64,000 nucleotides of DNA from an uncultured Alphaproteobacteria bacterium (GTDB taxonomy: Bacteria > Pseudomonadota > Alphaproteobacteria > Caulobacterales > Caulobacteraceae): the NCBI GenBank assembly GCA_937920085.1, contig CALETE010000076.1, positions 30,970 to 94,969 on the forward strand. The letters run 5' to 3'. The position numbers and the translations under genes were made by a program. This document shows positions 8,448 to 17,469 of this stretch, in pieces. The stretch's first letter is position 1. Every line of letters begins with the position of its first letter. The notes beneath the pieces were generated by a model. It ran no database searches and was not told the origin of the DNA. It saw only the letters and a list, made by a program, of their open reading frames with translations.

Positions 8448-9558
8448 CGATCGGTCAATTCGCAATCTCGGTGCCCTTCAGAGGACCGCCTCTACGAGCC
8501 GCGTTCTGAATCTTACGGCAGTCGGCGCGACGCATCGCGACGACCCAACCCACAGATCTGCACCCTTCTTCGTCAATCCTGTGCTCAACGAGAGCATTAT
8601 CCTGAAACATCGCCTCCGCTCGGACGAGCGCTTCGTTTTCGACGACGAACGGCAGGTGGCAACAAAGATCATCATTCCCTTCGAAAGATCTGATCTTCGG
8701 ATGGGCGGACGGTCCTTCTTTGTCGGACAAAGAGGCTGGACCCAGATGATTGATGAAATCGCCGAAGAAAGCACCAAGAGCCATCGCGACGTTTCGTTGA
8801 TGCTGGCCCTCGATGAGCTTCCGTCTCTCGATCCATTCCTCTTACGAGAACACCTCAACCGCCGGGGCTTTCCGATCGCGCCAATCTATTTCGCGATATC
8901 CGAGGCCGATCTGGAAAGGATGCAGGAGTATGTGGGCCTGCAAATCCACCAGCTCATTAGCCTAGCCTTTCCCGCCAATAGTGGTCTGGGAAATGCAGAC
9001 AAAATGGTCCAAGCCCTTCTATCCACCCAGATAGACGAGCGATTGGAGCCCCTGCGTATTGTCATGCGCTTGGAAGGCGAGGCCTATCGTGAGGGCGTCT
9101 TTTCCTGGAAAGGCTTTCTTTATTACAAATGGGTTCTCAGTGACCTTGCGCCGAAATTAGCAACTGTAATCAAAGAGTTGCCCATGCTTCGAGCGACGGG
9201 CCACCGGGATCGTGAGTCTCTTCGGTATATCGAAGAAGCACGCGGTCGGCTTTTAGCCGCAGTCAATCAGCGGCGCCGTGAAGTTGCCGCAGCCCTCCAA
9301 GTTTACGACACTGCCTTTGACGACCTCACCACGAATGGTCGTCCCATGGCGTTTCGCGACTTTCTTCTCAAGGCCCCAGAAATGTTCATGATGCTTGGGG
9401 AACGTATGGGAGTGATTTCCCATATTTCCAGCTTCTGGCGATACCGTTTTCCAAATGAGAGAGCACTGAACGCACCCACAGGAGAAGTGGTCGATATTCT
9501 TCAGGACTTTGAGGCCAACCTCATCAGCTATGATAAAACCCAACGCGACGACGCCTAG
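8431..9558 (+). CDS. Unrecognised conserved-looking cytoplasmic protein (375 residues)
   Basis: I do not recognise the family. There is no signal peptide or membrane segment. Residues 1-60 are Arg/Ser-rich and variable; from about 60 the protein is largely helical, with blocks VGQRGWTQMIDEIAEES, FAISEADLERMQEYVG, EGVFSWKGFLYYKWVL and a C-terminal helix pair ending VVDILQDFEANLISYDK. Coding character is strong: long open frame, soluble composition, no competing frame. The start is TTG at 8431, because an in-frame stop lies at 8407 and the next in-frame ATG is about 270 bases inside, beyond well-formed sequence. It is convergent with gmk, 42 bases away. Possibly a lineage-specific developmental or regulatory protein; nothing here proves it. 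Confidence 0.75.
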   Translation: MNNRSPDRSIRNLGALQRTASTSRVLNLTAVGATHRDDPTHRSAPFFVNPVLNESIILKHRLRSDERFVFDDERQVATKIIIPFERSDLRMGGRSFFVGQRGWTQMIDEIAEESTKSHRDVSLMLALDELPSLDPFLLREHLNRRGFPIAPIYFAISEADLERMQEYVGLQIHQLISLAFPANSGLGNADKMVQALLSTQIDERLEPLRIVMRLEGEAYREGVFSWKGFLYYKWVLSDLAPKLATVIKELPMLRATGHRDRESLRYIEEARGRLLAAVNQRRREVAAALQVYDTAFDDLTTNGRPMAFRDFLLKAPEMFMMLGERMGVISHISSFWRYRFPNERALNAPTGEVVDILQDFEANLISYDKTQRDDA

Positions 9559-9600
9559 GCTAGGGCGACGCCACCTCATCATCTTGGCTAGGAAGATTGT

Positions 9601-10263
9601 CTAGGGCGTCTCTGTCCTGAGTTGTTCGACAAAATCACCAATCCACGTATTGCGCCCAGGCTTCATCCGCTCTGCCCGATAAATGTGGCTGAGGTCTGCA
9701 TATGCCTTGTCGAAATTCTTATTGACGATGACATAGTCATAGCTGGTCCAGTGGGTAATCTCTTCCCGACCACGCACTAGCCGTCGTTGGATGACGTCTT
9801 CATGGTCTTGGGCGCGGGCGTGTAGGCGGCGAGATAGGTCTGACCAGGAAGGCGGCAACACGAAGACCCCAACAGAGTCCTCAGGCATGGCGGCAGTAAT
9901 TGACCGGGCACCCTGCCAATCAATGTCAAACAAGACGTCATGGCCCATTTCTAAGGCCTCAGTCACCGGCTTACGAAGTGTTCCATAGCGATGATCATGA
10001 ACCTTGGCCCATTCCAGCATCTGGTCTTCGGCAACGAGGCGATCAAATTCCGCATCGGAAACGAAATGATATTCTCGCCCATCTTCTTCGCCTGGGCGGG
10101 GCGACCGCGTGGTGGCAGAGATCGAAAGGGTCAGATCTGAATAGTCGGCGACGAGCCGCCGAGACAGCGAGGTCTTCCCGGCACCCGAAGGACTCGACAT
10201 GAGCAGCAGTAGACCGCGCCTTTGTGTCTCCCAAGGCTTGTGATGCTCATCAGCTTGGCTCAT
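9601..10263 (-). CDS. gmk: Guanylate kinase
   Basis: 220 residues. P-loop SSPSGAGKTSLSRR begins near residue 23, followed by the GMP-binding TTRSPRPGEEDGREYHFV and the ADP-binding-region arginines. It phosphorylates GMP to GDP. It is the last gene of the fabD-to-gmk operon, starting three bases after the yicC stop, which is the standard yicC-gmk pairing. The N-terminal extension of about 20 residues before the P-loop is slightly long but has no better internal start. Confidence 0.97.
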   Translation of the reverse strand: MSQADEHHKPWETQRRGLLLLMSSPSGAGKTSLSRRLVADYSDLTLSISATTRSPRPGEEDGREYHFVSDAEFDRLVAEDQMLEWAKVHDHRYGTLRKPVTEALEMGHDVLFDIDWQGARSITAAMPEDSVGVFVLPPSWSDLSRRLHARAQDHEDVIQRRLVRGREEITHWTSYDYVIVNKNFDKAYADLSHIYRAERMKPGRNTWIGDFVEQLRTETP

Positions 10264-10266
10264 CGG

Positions 10267-11151
10267 CTATTCCACATTTTGGACCTGTTCGCGAAACTGC
10301 TCGATCGTGGCCTTCAGTTCCAGGCCCAGAGTCGTGAGTTCCGGTAGGGCAGACTTGGCGCAAAGCGTGTTGGCCTCGCGCATAAATTCCTGGGTCAGAA
10401 AGTCTAGCCTGCGTCCAGCCGGCCCAGACGCCGCAATCTGTGATCTTGCGGCCTGCACGTGCCCCACCAATCGGTCGAGCTCTTCACGGACATCAGCCTT
10501 TACAGCCATTGCAGCCGCTTCGACGACAATGCGTTCAGCAACACCAGGGCCAGAGCCAGCCAACTCGGTCATTCGATTCGCAAACCTAGCCTGAATAACC
10601 TTGGGCTGATCCTTAGCCTTAGCGTCGGCCAGGGTAACAAGGTCAGCTATGGTTGTTAGCTGTCCAAGAAGGACGGTTTCCAGGCCCGCCCCCTCTTCCA
10701 GACGGGTTTCGAGCAACCCATCAAGCGCGCTATGAATTGACCCTGTGATAAGCGCATCTAAGGCAGTTAAAGCCTCCGGCGCCTCCACCTCAGCCTCGGT
10801 ATCGAGGACCCCACGCAAACCTAGCAAGCCATCCAGTGTGGGTTTGGCAACATCGCCCCGGGAAATCCAGGTCTGCCCAGCCTGCAAATAGGCCTCAGCC
10901 TGTGCCAAATTTACTTGGATGGCACTGCGCGCCAAGGACCGCTTGGCTGTGACACCAACCGTAATTTGTCCACGCTGGAACCGGCCTTGAACGGCATCTC
11001 TGGCCCTTCGCTCGAGCCCGTCAAGGCCTGGCGGGCCTCGAAAACGAAGATCAAGATTACGCCCGTTCACCGATCGCGCTTCTACAGACCAGGCCCATTC
11101 GCCGTTCGATCCATCAGATCGACCGAAGCCCGTCATGCCAGAAAGGCTCAT
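10267..11151 (-). CDS. YicC family endoribonuclease
   Basis: 294 residues from the ATG at 11151, which overlaps the mltG stop as ATGA. The family start MSLSGMTGFGRSDG and ending ELKATIEQFREQVQNVE are both present, as is the DUF1732-type C-terminal block (RLDFLTQEFMREANTLCAKS). In Escherichia coli YicC is an endoribonuclease that helps degrade the sRNA RyhB; the role in alphaproteobacteria is untested. A frame reaching 11205 exists but its extra 18 residues lie inside mltG and look non-native. Confidence 0.93.
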   Translation of the reverse strand: MSLSGMTGFGRSDGSNGEWAWSVEARSVNGRNLDLRFRGPPGLDGLERRARDAVQGRFQRGQITVGVTAKRSLARSAIQVNLAQAEAYLQAGQTWISRGDVAKPTLDGLLGLRGVLDTEAEVEAPEALTALDALITGSIHSALDGLLETRLEEGAGLETVLLGQLTTIADLVTLADAKAKDQPKVIQARFANRMTELAGSGPGVAERIVVEAAAMAVKADVREELDRLVGHVQAARSQIAASGPAGRRLDFLTQEFMREANTLCAKSALPELTTLGLELKATIEQFREQVQNVE

Positions 11152-12224
11152 GATTTTTCGCCTGGCTTTACAGCTGACGCCCGGGCCTTCTCGACTCGCC
11201 GCCACTTGCTGACATTTCGTATATGTTCCTCAAGGGTGGACGCAAAAGCATGCCCCCCCGTGCCATCGGCCACAAAATACAATTCGCTGGTCCTGGGTGG
11301 GTCTAAAACCGCCGCAAGCGCCTCTCGCCCAGGATTGGCAATAGGCGTCGGTGGAAGGCCATTGATCTGGTAGGTATTGAACGCAGAAGGCGCAGCCAGC
11401 TCTGAGGCCAAAAGCCCACGCCCTAAAGGACGACCTTGGCTGATGCCATAAATCACCGTTGGATCACTTTGCAGGCGCATACCCAGACGCAACCGGTTCA
11501 AGAAGACAGCTGCGACCCGCGGGCGTTCACTCGCCTTGCCGGTCTCCTTCTCTACGATCGAGGCAAGGGTGATGGCTTCGTTCATGGATTGAAACGGTAG
11601 ACCACTCTGTCGGTTCTGCCACAGCAGGGCCATCAGCCGATCCTGGGCATCCATCATCCGCTTAAGGACCCTTGCCCGATCCTCACCTCGGCTGAACTCA
11701 TAGGTCTCAGGAAGAATGCTACCCTCAGCTGGCGTCGGCGCAACGCCGGACAATAGGGGCTCTGTCGCAAGTTTTTCTACGACTGCCTCTGAGGTCAGCC
11801 CCTCTGGGATTGTCACCTGTCGCCGAACGATCTTGCCTGAGCGGATATCAGAAAGAATACCGCTGACCGATTCCCGACTTTTTATGGCGTATTCACCTGC
11901 CTTGAGCTCACGCGCTGCGCCGGTGACCTGAGCGGCGGTTATAAAAACGGCCTGTGAGCCAATGACCCCAGCGCGACGCAAGGCCGATGCAATTTCGGGA
12001 AGACTTGCCCCGTGACGTAGGTCAACGAGGGTCTCGTTCCCCTCTTTCGCAGCAGGCCCAGGGCCGACGTATGTCCAGAGCGCACCCAAAAAGACCAAGA
12101 CCAGAATGAGGCCAAAAGCGGCACCTCCGCTCATCAAGCCAACGAGAAGGCTCTTGGCGGGGGTAACCCGACGCGGCCTCGATTTGGCCTTAGACCTCGT
12201 TTTTGGATTAGATTTTCCCGTCAC
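11148..12224 (-). CDS. mltG: Endolytic murein transglycosylase MltG
   Basis: 358 residues. Basic cytoplasmic N-terminus (KTRSKAKSRPRR), one transmembrane segment about residues 28-50, a LysM-like subdomain, then the YceG domain with the catalytic glutamate in LASIVEKET and the motif QSDPTVIYG, ending with NPGREALAAVLDP and the YFVADGTGGHAFAST block. It cleaves nascent glycan strands at the inner membrane and thereby limits their length. The start is GTG at 12224, overlapping the fabF stop by four bases, with an AAGG box upstream. The fabF-mltG-yicC-gmk order is common in alphaproteobacteria. Confidence 0.96.
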   Translation of the reverse strand: MTGKSNPKTRSKAKSRPRRVTPAKSLLVGLMSGGAAFGLILVLVFLGALWTYVGPGPAAKEGNETLVDLRHGASLPEIASALRRAGVIGSQAVFITAAQVTGAARELKAGEYAIKSRESVSGILSDIRSGKIVRRQVTIPEGLTSEAVVEKLATEPLLSGVAPTPAEGSILPETYEFSRGEDRARVLKRMMDAQDRLMALLWQNRQSGLPFQSMNEAITLASIVEKETGKASERPRVAAVFLNRLRLGMRLQSDPTVIYGISQGRPLGRGLLASELAAPSAFNTYQINGLPPTPIANPGREALAAVLDPPRTSELYFVADGTGGHAFASTLEEHIRNVSKWRRVEKARASAVKPGEKS

Positions 12225-13504
12225 GAGACCTTCTTAAAGACCACAGAGGCATTGGTTCCGCCAAAGCCGAAGCTATTGGAGAGGGCGATATTGATGGCCA
12301 TGGGCTTGGGCGTGTTGGGAACAAGGTCGATGACCGTTTCAACGGACGGGTTTTCCAAATTGATGGTCGGCGGCGCGATTTGATCGCGGATCGCAAGGCA
12401 TGTGAAGGCTGCTTCGATTGCACCCGCGGCACCGAGCAAATGCCCCGTCGCTGATTTCGTCGAGCTCATGGTGGCCTTGCTCGCGGCATTGCCCAGCAAT
12501 CTGGTTACGGCACCCAGTTCGATCTCGTCCCCAAGCGGTGTCGAGGTACCGTGGGCATTGATATAATCGACGTCCGAGGCGTCAACACCGGCATCCTTAA
12601 GCGCCGCACGCATAGCGCGGAACCCCCCGTCGCCATCCTCCGCAGGCGCTGTGATGTGATAGGCGTCACCTGCCATGCCGTATCCGGCCACTTCGGCGTA
12701 AATCTTCGCGCCACGGGCCTTTGCGTGCTCATATTCCTCGAGCACCAAGACGCCTGCGCCCTCCCCCATGACGAAACCATCACGGTCCTTGTCATAGGGT
12801 CGACTGGCCCGTTCAGGCGCATCATTGAAGCCTGTCGACATGGCGCGGCAGGCAATAAATCCAGCAATGCCGACCGGGCAAATCGCAGCTTCTGCTCCAC
12901 CTGCAATCATGACGTCAGCATCACCGTATTTGATCATGCGAGCAGCATCGCCAACGGCGTGTGCCCCCGTGGCGCAGGCGGTGACCACAGAATGGTTCGG
13001 CCCCTTAAATCCATATTTTATCGATACCTGACCCGAGGCCAGATTGATCAGGGCTGATGGGATGAAAAAGGGGCTGATCCTGCGGGGACCTTTTTCGTGC
13101 AGTTCGACGCTATTGATCTCGATCGTTCCGAGGCCGCCGATGCCAGAGCCAATAATGACCCCCGTGCGTTCTGCATCCTCAGCCGTGGCAGGAACCCAGC
13201 CTGAGTCGCGTACCGCCTCGTCGGCTGCAGCGACAGCATACAGGATGAAATCATCCACGCGCCTTTGATCCTTGGGCGCCATGGTCTTATCCGGGTCGAA
13301 AGAGCCCTCAATATCCGGGCCGCCGCCGCCCCGCCCATCGACCCTTGGAACCTCGCAGGCCACCTGACAGGCGTAAACCTCAGGATCAAAACGGGTGATT
13401 CTTCCCGCGCCGGACTTTCCAGCGAGGATAGCTTTCCAGCTGAGTTCGGTTCCTTGGCCCAGGGGGGTCAAAAGGCCGATCCCGGTAACGACGACACGAC
13501 GCAT
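12221..13504 (-). CDS. fabF: Beta-ketoacyl-ACP synthase II
   Basis: 427 residues from the ATG at 13504, giving the family start MRRVVVTGIGLLTPLG; the frame continues to 13558 but those residues are outside the family. Catalytic residues are visible: Cys in VTACATGAH, His in NAHGTSTPLGD and His in SATGHLLGAAGA. It condenses malonyl-ACP with acyl-ACP and sets the unsaturated fatty acid composition in type II fatty acid synthesis. It lies 75 bases downstream of acpP and is translationally coupled to mltG. Confidence 0.97.
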   Translation of the reverse strand: MRRVVVTGIGLLTPLGQGTELSWKAILAGKSGAGRITRFDPEVYACQVACEVPRVDGRGGGGPDIEGSFDPDKTMAPKDQRRVDDFILYAVAAADEAVRDSGWVPATAEDAERTGVIIGSGIGGLGTIEINSVELHEKGPRRISPFFIPSALINLASGQVSIKYGFKGPNHSVVTACATGAHAVGDAARMIKYGDADVMIAGGAEAAICPVGIAGFIACRAMSTGFNDAPERASRPYDKDRDGFVMGEGAGVLVLEEYEHAKARGAKIYAEVAGYGMAGDAYHITAPAEDGDGGFRAMRAALKDAGVDASDVDYINAHGTSTPLGDEIELGAVTRLLGNAASKATMSSTKSATGHLLGAAGAIEAAFTCLAIRDQIAPPTINLENPSVETVIDLVPNTPKPMAINIALSNSFGFGGTNASVVFKKVS

Positions 13505-13579
13505 GGCGGGCTCCAATACGCGAACCGCCGCGCCTCTGGGAAGGGACGCGGCGGTCAACTTTGCAAAAATGCCTAGGCT

Positions 13580-13819
13580 TTATGCGCCCAGACGTTCTCC
13601 GATGAACTTCACCGCGTCGCCCACCGTTTGGATGTGCTCAGCGGCGTCGTCCGGAATTTCGATGTCGAATTCTTCTTCGAAGGCCATGACCAACTCGACG
13701 TTGTCGAGGCTGTCAGCGCCAAGATCATCGATAAAGCTGGCCTTTTCGGTGACCTTATCTGGATCTGCGTCAAGGTGTTCGATGACGATCTTGCGCACGC
13801 GCTCAAGGATGTCGGACAT
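13580..13819 (-). CDS. acpP: Acyl carrier protein
   Basis: 79 residues from ATG 13819 (MSDILERVRKIVIEHL), the normal length and start; the open frame reaches 13885 but the added residues are not part of the family. The 4'-phosphopantetheine attachment site is Ser37 in GADSLDNVEL, and the protein is strongly acidic. It carries growing acyl chains for FabD, FabG and FabF, all encoded alongside. AcpS, which would activate it, is also in this window (54744-55142). Confidence 0.97.
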   Translation of the reverse strand: MSDILERVRKIVIEHLDADPDKVTEKASFIDDLGADSLDNVELVMAFEEEFDIEIPDDAAEHIQTVGDAVKFIGERLGA

Positions 13820-13960
13820 GAGTAAAGGTCCCTGTTGTTCAACTGATCCATCTGCGACCGCCGACGAGATGTCAACCGCTCGCAAGACTTGTGGTTAGAG
13901 ACCGCAGCCTCTGGGGTTCGAAAGTGGCCGTAGCATGTTCCCCCACCAGAGGCCAACAGG

Positions 13961-14698
13961 TCAAATCATTGCCATGCCGCCATTCACATGAAGAGTTTGG
14001 CCCGTCATGTAAGCTGCCTCATCACTGGCGAGGTAGGCGCAGGCTGCTGCAACCTCTGCACCCGTGCCCAGGCGCGCCGCCGGGATGGTCGAAAGGATCT
14101 GTCCCCTCTGCGATTCGTTGAGGGCGTCGGTCATTGGACTTTCAATAAAACCCGGAGCCACGCAGTTCACCGTGATGCCGCGAGTCGCCACTTCTTGAGC
14201 CAAGCTCTTGGAAAAGCCGATCATTCCGGCCTTGGATGCCGCGTAGTTTGTCTGACCGGGGTTTCCCATAACTCCGACAACGGAGGTGATCCCGATAATG
14301 CGACCGAACCGCCGCTTCATCATGCCCCGCATGGCCGCCCTGGTGAGTCGGAAGTAGCTTTCGAGGTTGACCTTGAGGACCGTATCCCAGTCCTCGTCCT
14401 TCATCCGCATCAGCAGGCCATCTTTTGTGATCCCCGCATTGGCGACCAAGATATCCAGCTGTCCGGTTGCCACCTCAGCGCGAGCGATGAGGCCGTCCAC
14501 TGATTCGGCATCTGAAAGATTTGCGGCTGCGATAGAGGTTCGCTCTCCGAGCTGCGCCGCAAGGTCAGCCAAGATACCCTCACGGGTCCCAGACAAGACC
14601 ACGTGAGCCCCTTGGCTATGAAGGGTCTTGGCAATCTCTGCGCCGATACCGCCCGTTGCACCTGTCACCAGGGCCGTTTTACCCGCTAAACTGAACAT
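13961..14698 (-). CDS. fabG: 3-oxoacyl-ACP reductase
   Basis: 245 residues from ATG 14698, which gives the usual start MFSLAGKTALVTGATGGIG. The classical SDR residues are present: nucleotide motif TGATGGIG (12-19), NAGIT, the serine in ITSVVGVMGN, and the YAASK catalytic Tyr-Lys pair. It reduces 3-oxoacyl-ACP with NADPH. It starts seven bases after the fabD stop and is about 140 bases ahead of acpP, so all three belong to one operon. Confidence 0.97.
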   Translation of the reverse strand: MFSLAGKTALVTGATGGIGAEIAKTLHSQGAHVVLSGTREGILADLAAQLGERTSIAAANLSDAESVDGLIARAEVATGQLDILVANAGITKDGLLMRMKDEDWDTVLKVNLESYFRLTRAAMRGMMKRRFGRIIGITSVVGVMGNPGQTNYAASKAGMIGFSKSLAQEVATRGITVNCVAPGFIESPMTDALNESQRGQILSTIPAARLGTGAEVAAACAYLASDEAAYMTGQTLHVNGGMAMI

Positions 14699-14705
14699 CT
14701 GATCC

Positions 14706-15650
14706 TCACAGGCTCTTGGCGAAGGCTTCAAGGTCCGCCGGTGAATTTAAGGGGGTGGCTTCCGCGTCTGGGGCGATGCGTTTGGCCATGCCAGTTAGCA
14801 CCTTCCCCGCCCCGGCTTCGGCAAAACGCGTGACCCCACCCTCACCAGCTAACCAAATCATGGTTTCGCGCCAGCGAACCCGTCCCGTGACCTGCTCGAC
14901 AAGCATCTTCCGAATGGCCTCGGGATCAAGGGTTGGCCTTGCGGTAATATTGGCGACCAAGGGTGCCCGCGGCGCAAGAAGGGTTGCCGTGGCCAAAGCT
15001 GCAGCCATTTCGTCCGCGGCCGGTTGCATAAGCGGGCAGTGGAAGGGCGCAGAGACATTCAGGGGAATCGCCCGAGCCCCGAGCTCCTTAGCTTTTTCGA
15101 TCGCCAGATCTACGGCCGCCTTGGCTCCCGAAATCACGACATTCCCAGCATTATTGTCATTGGCGACCACGCAAACGCCCACAACCGAACCAGCCTCAGC
15201 AGCCGCCTCAGCCAAAGCAACATCGGATTTTGGTCCAATGAGCGAGGCCATCGCGCCTTCACCCACTGGCACGGCCCGCTGCATAGCTTGACCGCGCAGC
15301 TTCAAAAGCCGGGCCGTATCGCCCAGGGACAATGCGCCAGCCGCTGCCAGAGCCGAGTACTCCCCAAGGGAATGTCCGGCCACAAATCCGGCACGCTCAA
15401 TCGCAACGCCGAACTCTTTCTCGAGGGTTCGCATAACCGCGAGGCTAACTGCCATCAGCGCTGGTTGCGCATTCTCCGTCAGGGTGAGCTGCTCCTCCGG
15501 GCCATCCTTCATCAAGGCGAATAGCTTCTGGCCGAGGGCATCATCCACCTCCTGGAAGACCTCCCTTGCGGCACCGAAAGCTTCGGCCAGGTCAACACCC
15601 ATGCCAACGGCTTGGCTGCCTTGACCCGGAAACAGAAAGGCGAGGCTCAT
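14706..15650 (-). CDS. fabD: Malonyl-CoA:ACP transacylase
   Basis: 314 residues. It begins FLFPGQGSQAVGMG and has the active-site motif GHSLGEYSALA near residue 92; the partner His is in APFHCPLM. It loads malonyl groups onto ACP. It is the first gene of the fabD-fabG-acpP-fabF-mltG-yicC-gmk run; a GGGAG box six bases before ATG 15650 supports the start. The promoter should lie in the 136 bases shared with the divergent alcohol dehydrogenase gene. Confidence 0.97.
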   Translation of the reverse strand: MSLAFLFPGQGSQAVGMGVDLAEAFGAAREVFQEVDDALGQKLFALMKDGPEEQLTLTENAQPALMAVSLAVMRTLEKEFGVAIERAGFVAGHSLGEYSALAAAGALSLGDTARLLKLRGQAMQRAVPVGEGAMASLIGPKSDVALAEAAAEAGSVVGVCVVANDNNAGNVVISGAKAAVDLAIEKAKELGARAIPLNVSAPFHCPLMQPAADEMAAALATATLLAPRAPLVANITARPTLDPEAIRKMLVEQVTGRVRWRETMIWLAGEGGVTRFAEAGAGKVLTGMAKRIAPDAEATPLNSPADLEAFAKSL

Positions 15651-15786
15651 GATCTACTCCCTATGGACGCCAAACTGGCGCGGCGATCTTGCCGATGGGT
15701 TAGGTGATTAGCCCGGCTCCGGCAACTCTCTGGTCAATTCCAGTTTAGCGTTTCACTATACGCAAAACCAAGTTTGGGAGGTTTCC

Positions 15787-16863
15787 ATGCGCGCTGTCGT
15801 TCGGCGAAACAAGCAGCTGCTCTGCACAGATATTGCTGAGCTCACCCCAGCCACAGGTCAGGTTCTCGTTCGGACCTTGGCCTGCGGTATATGCGGATCC
15901 GATCTTCACGCCCTCCACCACATGGAACACATGATGGAAACATCGGCCCGTGCCGGGGGTGGAATGGGCACAGGCTTTGATCCCACCAAGCATACGGTGT
16001 TCGGGCACGAATTCTGCGCTGAAATCCTGGAGCATGGGCCTGGAACCCTTCGGTCACTGAAAGCAGGCACCCGGGTTGTGAGCTTACCCGTGACCCTGAC
16101 CGATACCGGTGTTGAAGCCTTAGGGTATTCTAACCGCCTGCCGGGGGGCTTTGCCGAACGGATGATTCTATCTGAAGCGCTTTTGCTCGAAGTCCCCAAT
16201 GGACTGCCGACCGATAAGGCTGCGCTGACTGAACCATTTGCCGTAGGCGCTCATGCGGTTGCTAAGGCGCGATTGGATCGAGACTCAGTGGCGTTGGTCA
16301 TTGGTTGCGGACCCGTGGGACTTGCGGTCATTGCCGGCCTAAAGGCGAAAGGTCATGGCCCGGTTATCGCCGCCGACTACTCCCCAAGGCGGCGCAAGGC
16401 CGCTGAGCTCCTAGGAGCGGATGTCGTAATCGATCCGGCCCAAGAGAGCCCGCATAGCCGATGGGAAGCCTTTGGAGTTCCTACTGCGCGATCCGCCCAA
16501 AACGCAGCCCGTATGATGGGTAAGACATTTGGCCATCCGGTTGTTTTTGAATGTGTCGGATCCCCCGGCATTCTTCAGCACCTGATCGAAGCTGCGCCAG
16601 CTGGAAGCCAGATTGTTGTGGCCGGCGTCTGTATGGAAACCGATAAGATCGAACCCGCCATCGCGATCACCAAAGAAATCGAATTGACGTTTGTCTTTGG
16701 GTATACCCCGGAAGAATTTTCAGGGACCCTTCGTCAAATCGCAGAGGGCATAATCGATGTCAGCGGCGTTGTGACAGGCAAGGTTGCGCTCGAAGGCGTT
16801 GCGGATGCCTTTGTGACCCTCGGTGACCCAGAGGCCCATGTTAAAATACTCGTCGAGCCCTAG
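15787..16863 (+). CDS. Zinc-binding (alcohol-type) dehydrogenase, MDR superfamily
   Basis: 358 residues. The catalytic zinc ligands are CGICGSD (about 35-42) and GHEFCAEI (about 77), and the Rossmann motif is GCGPVGLAV near 178. The four-cysteine structural zinc lobe that normally follows about residue 95 is missing: there is no cysteine between VVSLPVTL and GGFAERM. MDR enzymes oxidise alcohols or polyols with NAD(P); the substrate cannot be told. A GGGAGG box five bases before ATG 15787 fixes the start. Monocistronic and followed by a clear terminator hairpin. Confidence 0.9.
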   Translation: MRAVVRRNKQLLCTDIAELTPATGQVLVRTLACGICGSDLHALHHMEHMMETSARAGGGMGTGFDPTKHTVFGHEFCAEILEHGPGTLRSLKAGTRVVSLPVTLTDTGVEALGYSNRLPGGFAERMILSEALLLEVPNGLPTDKAALTEPFAVGAHAVAKARLDRDSVALVIGCGPVGLAVIAGLKAKGHGPVIAADYSPRRRKAAELLGADVVIDPAQESPHSRWEAFGVPTARSAQNAARMMGKTFGHPVVFECVGSPGILQHLIEAAPAGSQIVVAGVCMETDKIEPAIAITKEIELTFVFGYTPEEFSGTLRQIAEGIIDVSGVVTGKVALEGVADAFVTLGDPEAHVKILVEP

Positions 16864-16909
16864 TGCCGCATGGGCAGGGAGCGTCGGTCAAGGACAAAGT
16901 TGAGCAACT

Positions 16910-16947
16910 AAAAAGCCGTCTAGACGAGATAGCCAGGACGGCTTTTT
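16910..16947. terminator. Bidirectional intrinsic terminator
   Basis: AAAAAGCCGTC (16910-16920) is the inverted repeat of GACGGCTTTTT (16937-16947), giving an A/T-flanked stem with a T-run on both strands. It lies between the convergent dehydrogenase gene and the 17-kb small-gene pair and can serve both. Confidence 0.85.
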
Positions 16948-16967
16948 AAGCTGGTTACAGGCTTTGC

Positions 16968-17177
16968 TTAGCCGACAAAGCCAAGCTCACCGTGGACATC
17001 AACCCGGCACGGCGATCCCGCATCTTGGGTTGCCCTGGCCAATTTATTAGCGGCGGCCTTAGCCTCGTCCTTGGTACCAAAAGTATCCACAGGGCCATCT
17101 TCGAGTTGGACAGTCCACGCCCCATTCACGGGCGCGACCTTGACCAGTTTTCTGGCAAGACTTGGACGCATGCCCAT
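16968..17177 (-). CDS. Small DUF2188-like protein
   Basis: 69 residues from ATG 17177, which is preceded by GGGGAGG seven bases upstream; the frame reaches 17225 without such a signal. The segment VNGAWTVQLEDGPVDTFGTKDEAKAAANKLA resembles DUF2188, a short family pairing a W-x-V strand with an Ala-rich helix that follows a T-x-x-E/D-A motif, ending in the HGELGFV-type strand. Function unknown for the family. It lies 34 bases downstream of another small unknown gene on the same strand, probably in one transcript. Confidence 0.7.
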   Translation of the reverse strand: MGMRPSLARKLVKVAPVNGAWTVQLEDGPVDTFGTKDEAKAAANKLARATQDAGSPCRVDVHGELGFVG

Positions 17178-17211
17178 CAGACGGCCTCCCCAAAATTCAA
17201 GCCGAAAACGG

Positions 17212-17469
17212 TCATGGGGCCACACGCTCGAGCGAACTGGTCTCGCCCTTTAGGACTTTCACGCCAAGGAAATGCATTTCGCCATTGCGAAAATCGATGT
17301 CAGCGACCGCTACGCCTGGATGACGCTTCAGGGCTGAATCATCGCGGGGTGTCAGATGAAGGATGAGGGTGCTCATATCCACCCCCTCGGCCAAGGCCTC
17401 CTCGATTTCAGTTCGGAGACTCATAATCGACTGGCCAGAAGAAACTGGACTTGCGGATTTCGGGCGCAT
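17212..17469 (-). CDS. Small unrecognised protein
   Basis: 85 residues if the ATG at 17469 is used, which has AAGGA five bases ahead; an internal ATG at 17424 (MSLRTEIEEAL) would give 70. No family recognised. The composition is soluble: helix EIEEALAEGV, strands STLILHLTP and FLGVKVLKG, no membrane segment or cysteine. The regular strand-helix pattern and the adjacent DUF2188-like gene suggest a real two-gene unit of unknown role. Confidence 0.55.
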   Translation of the reverse strand: MRPKSASPVSSGQSIMSLRTEIEEALAEGVDMSTLILHLTPRDDSALKRHPGVAVADIDFRNGEMHFLGVKVLKGETSSLERVAP

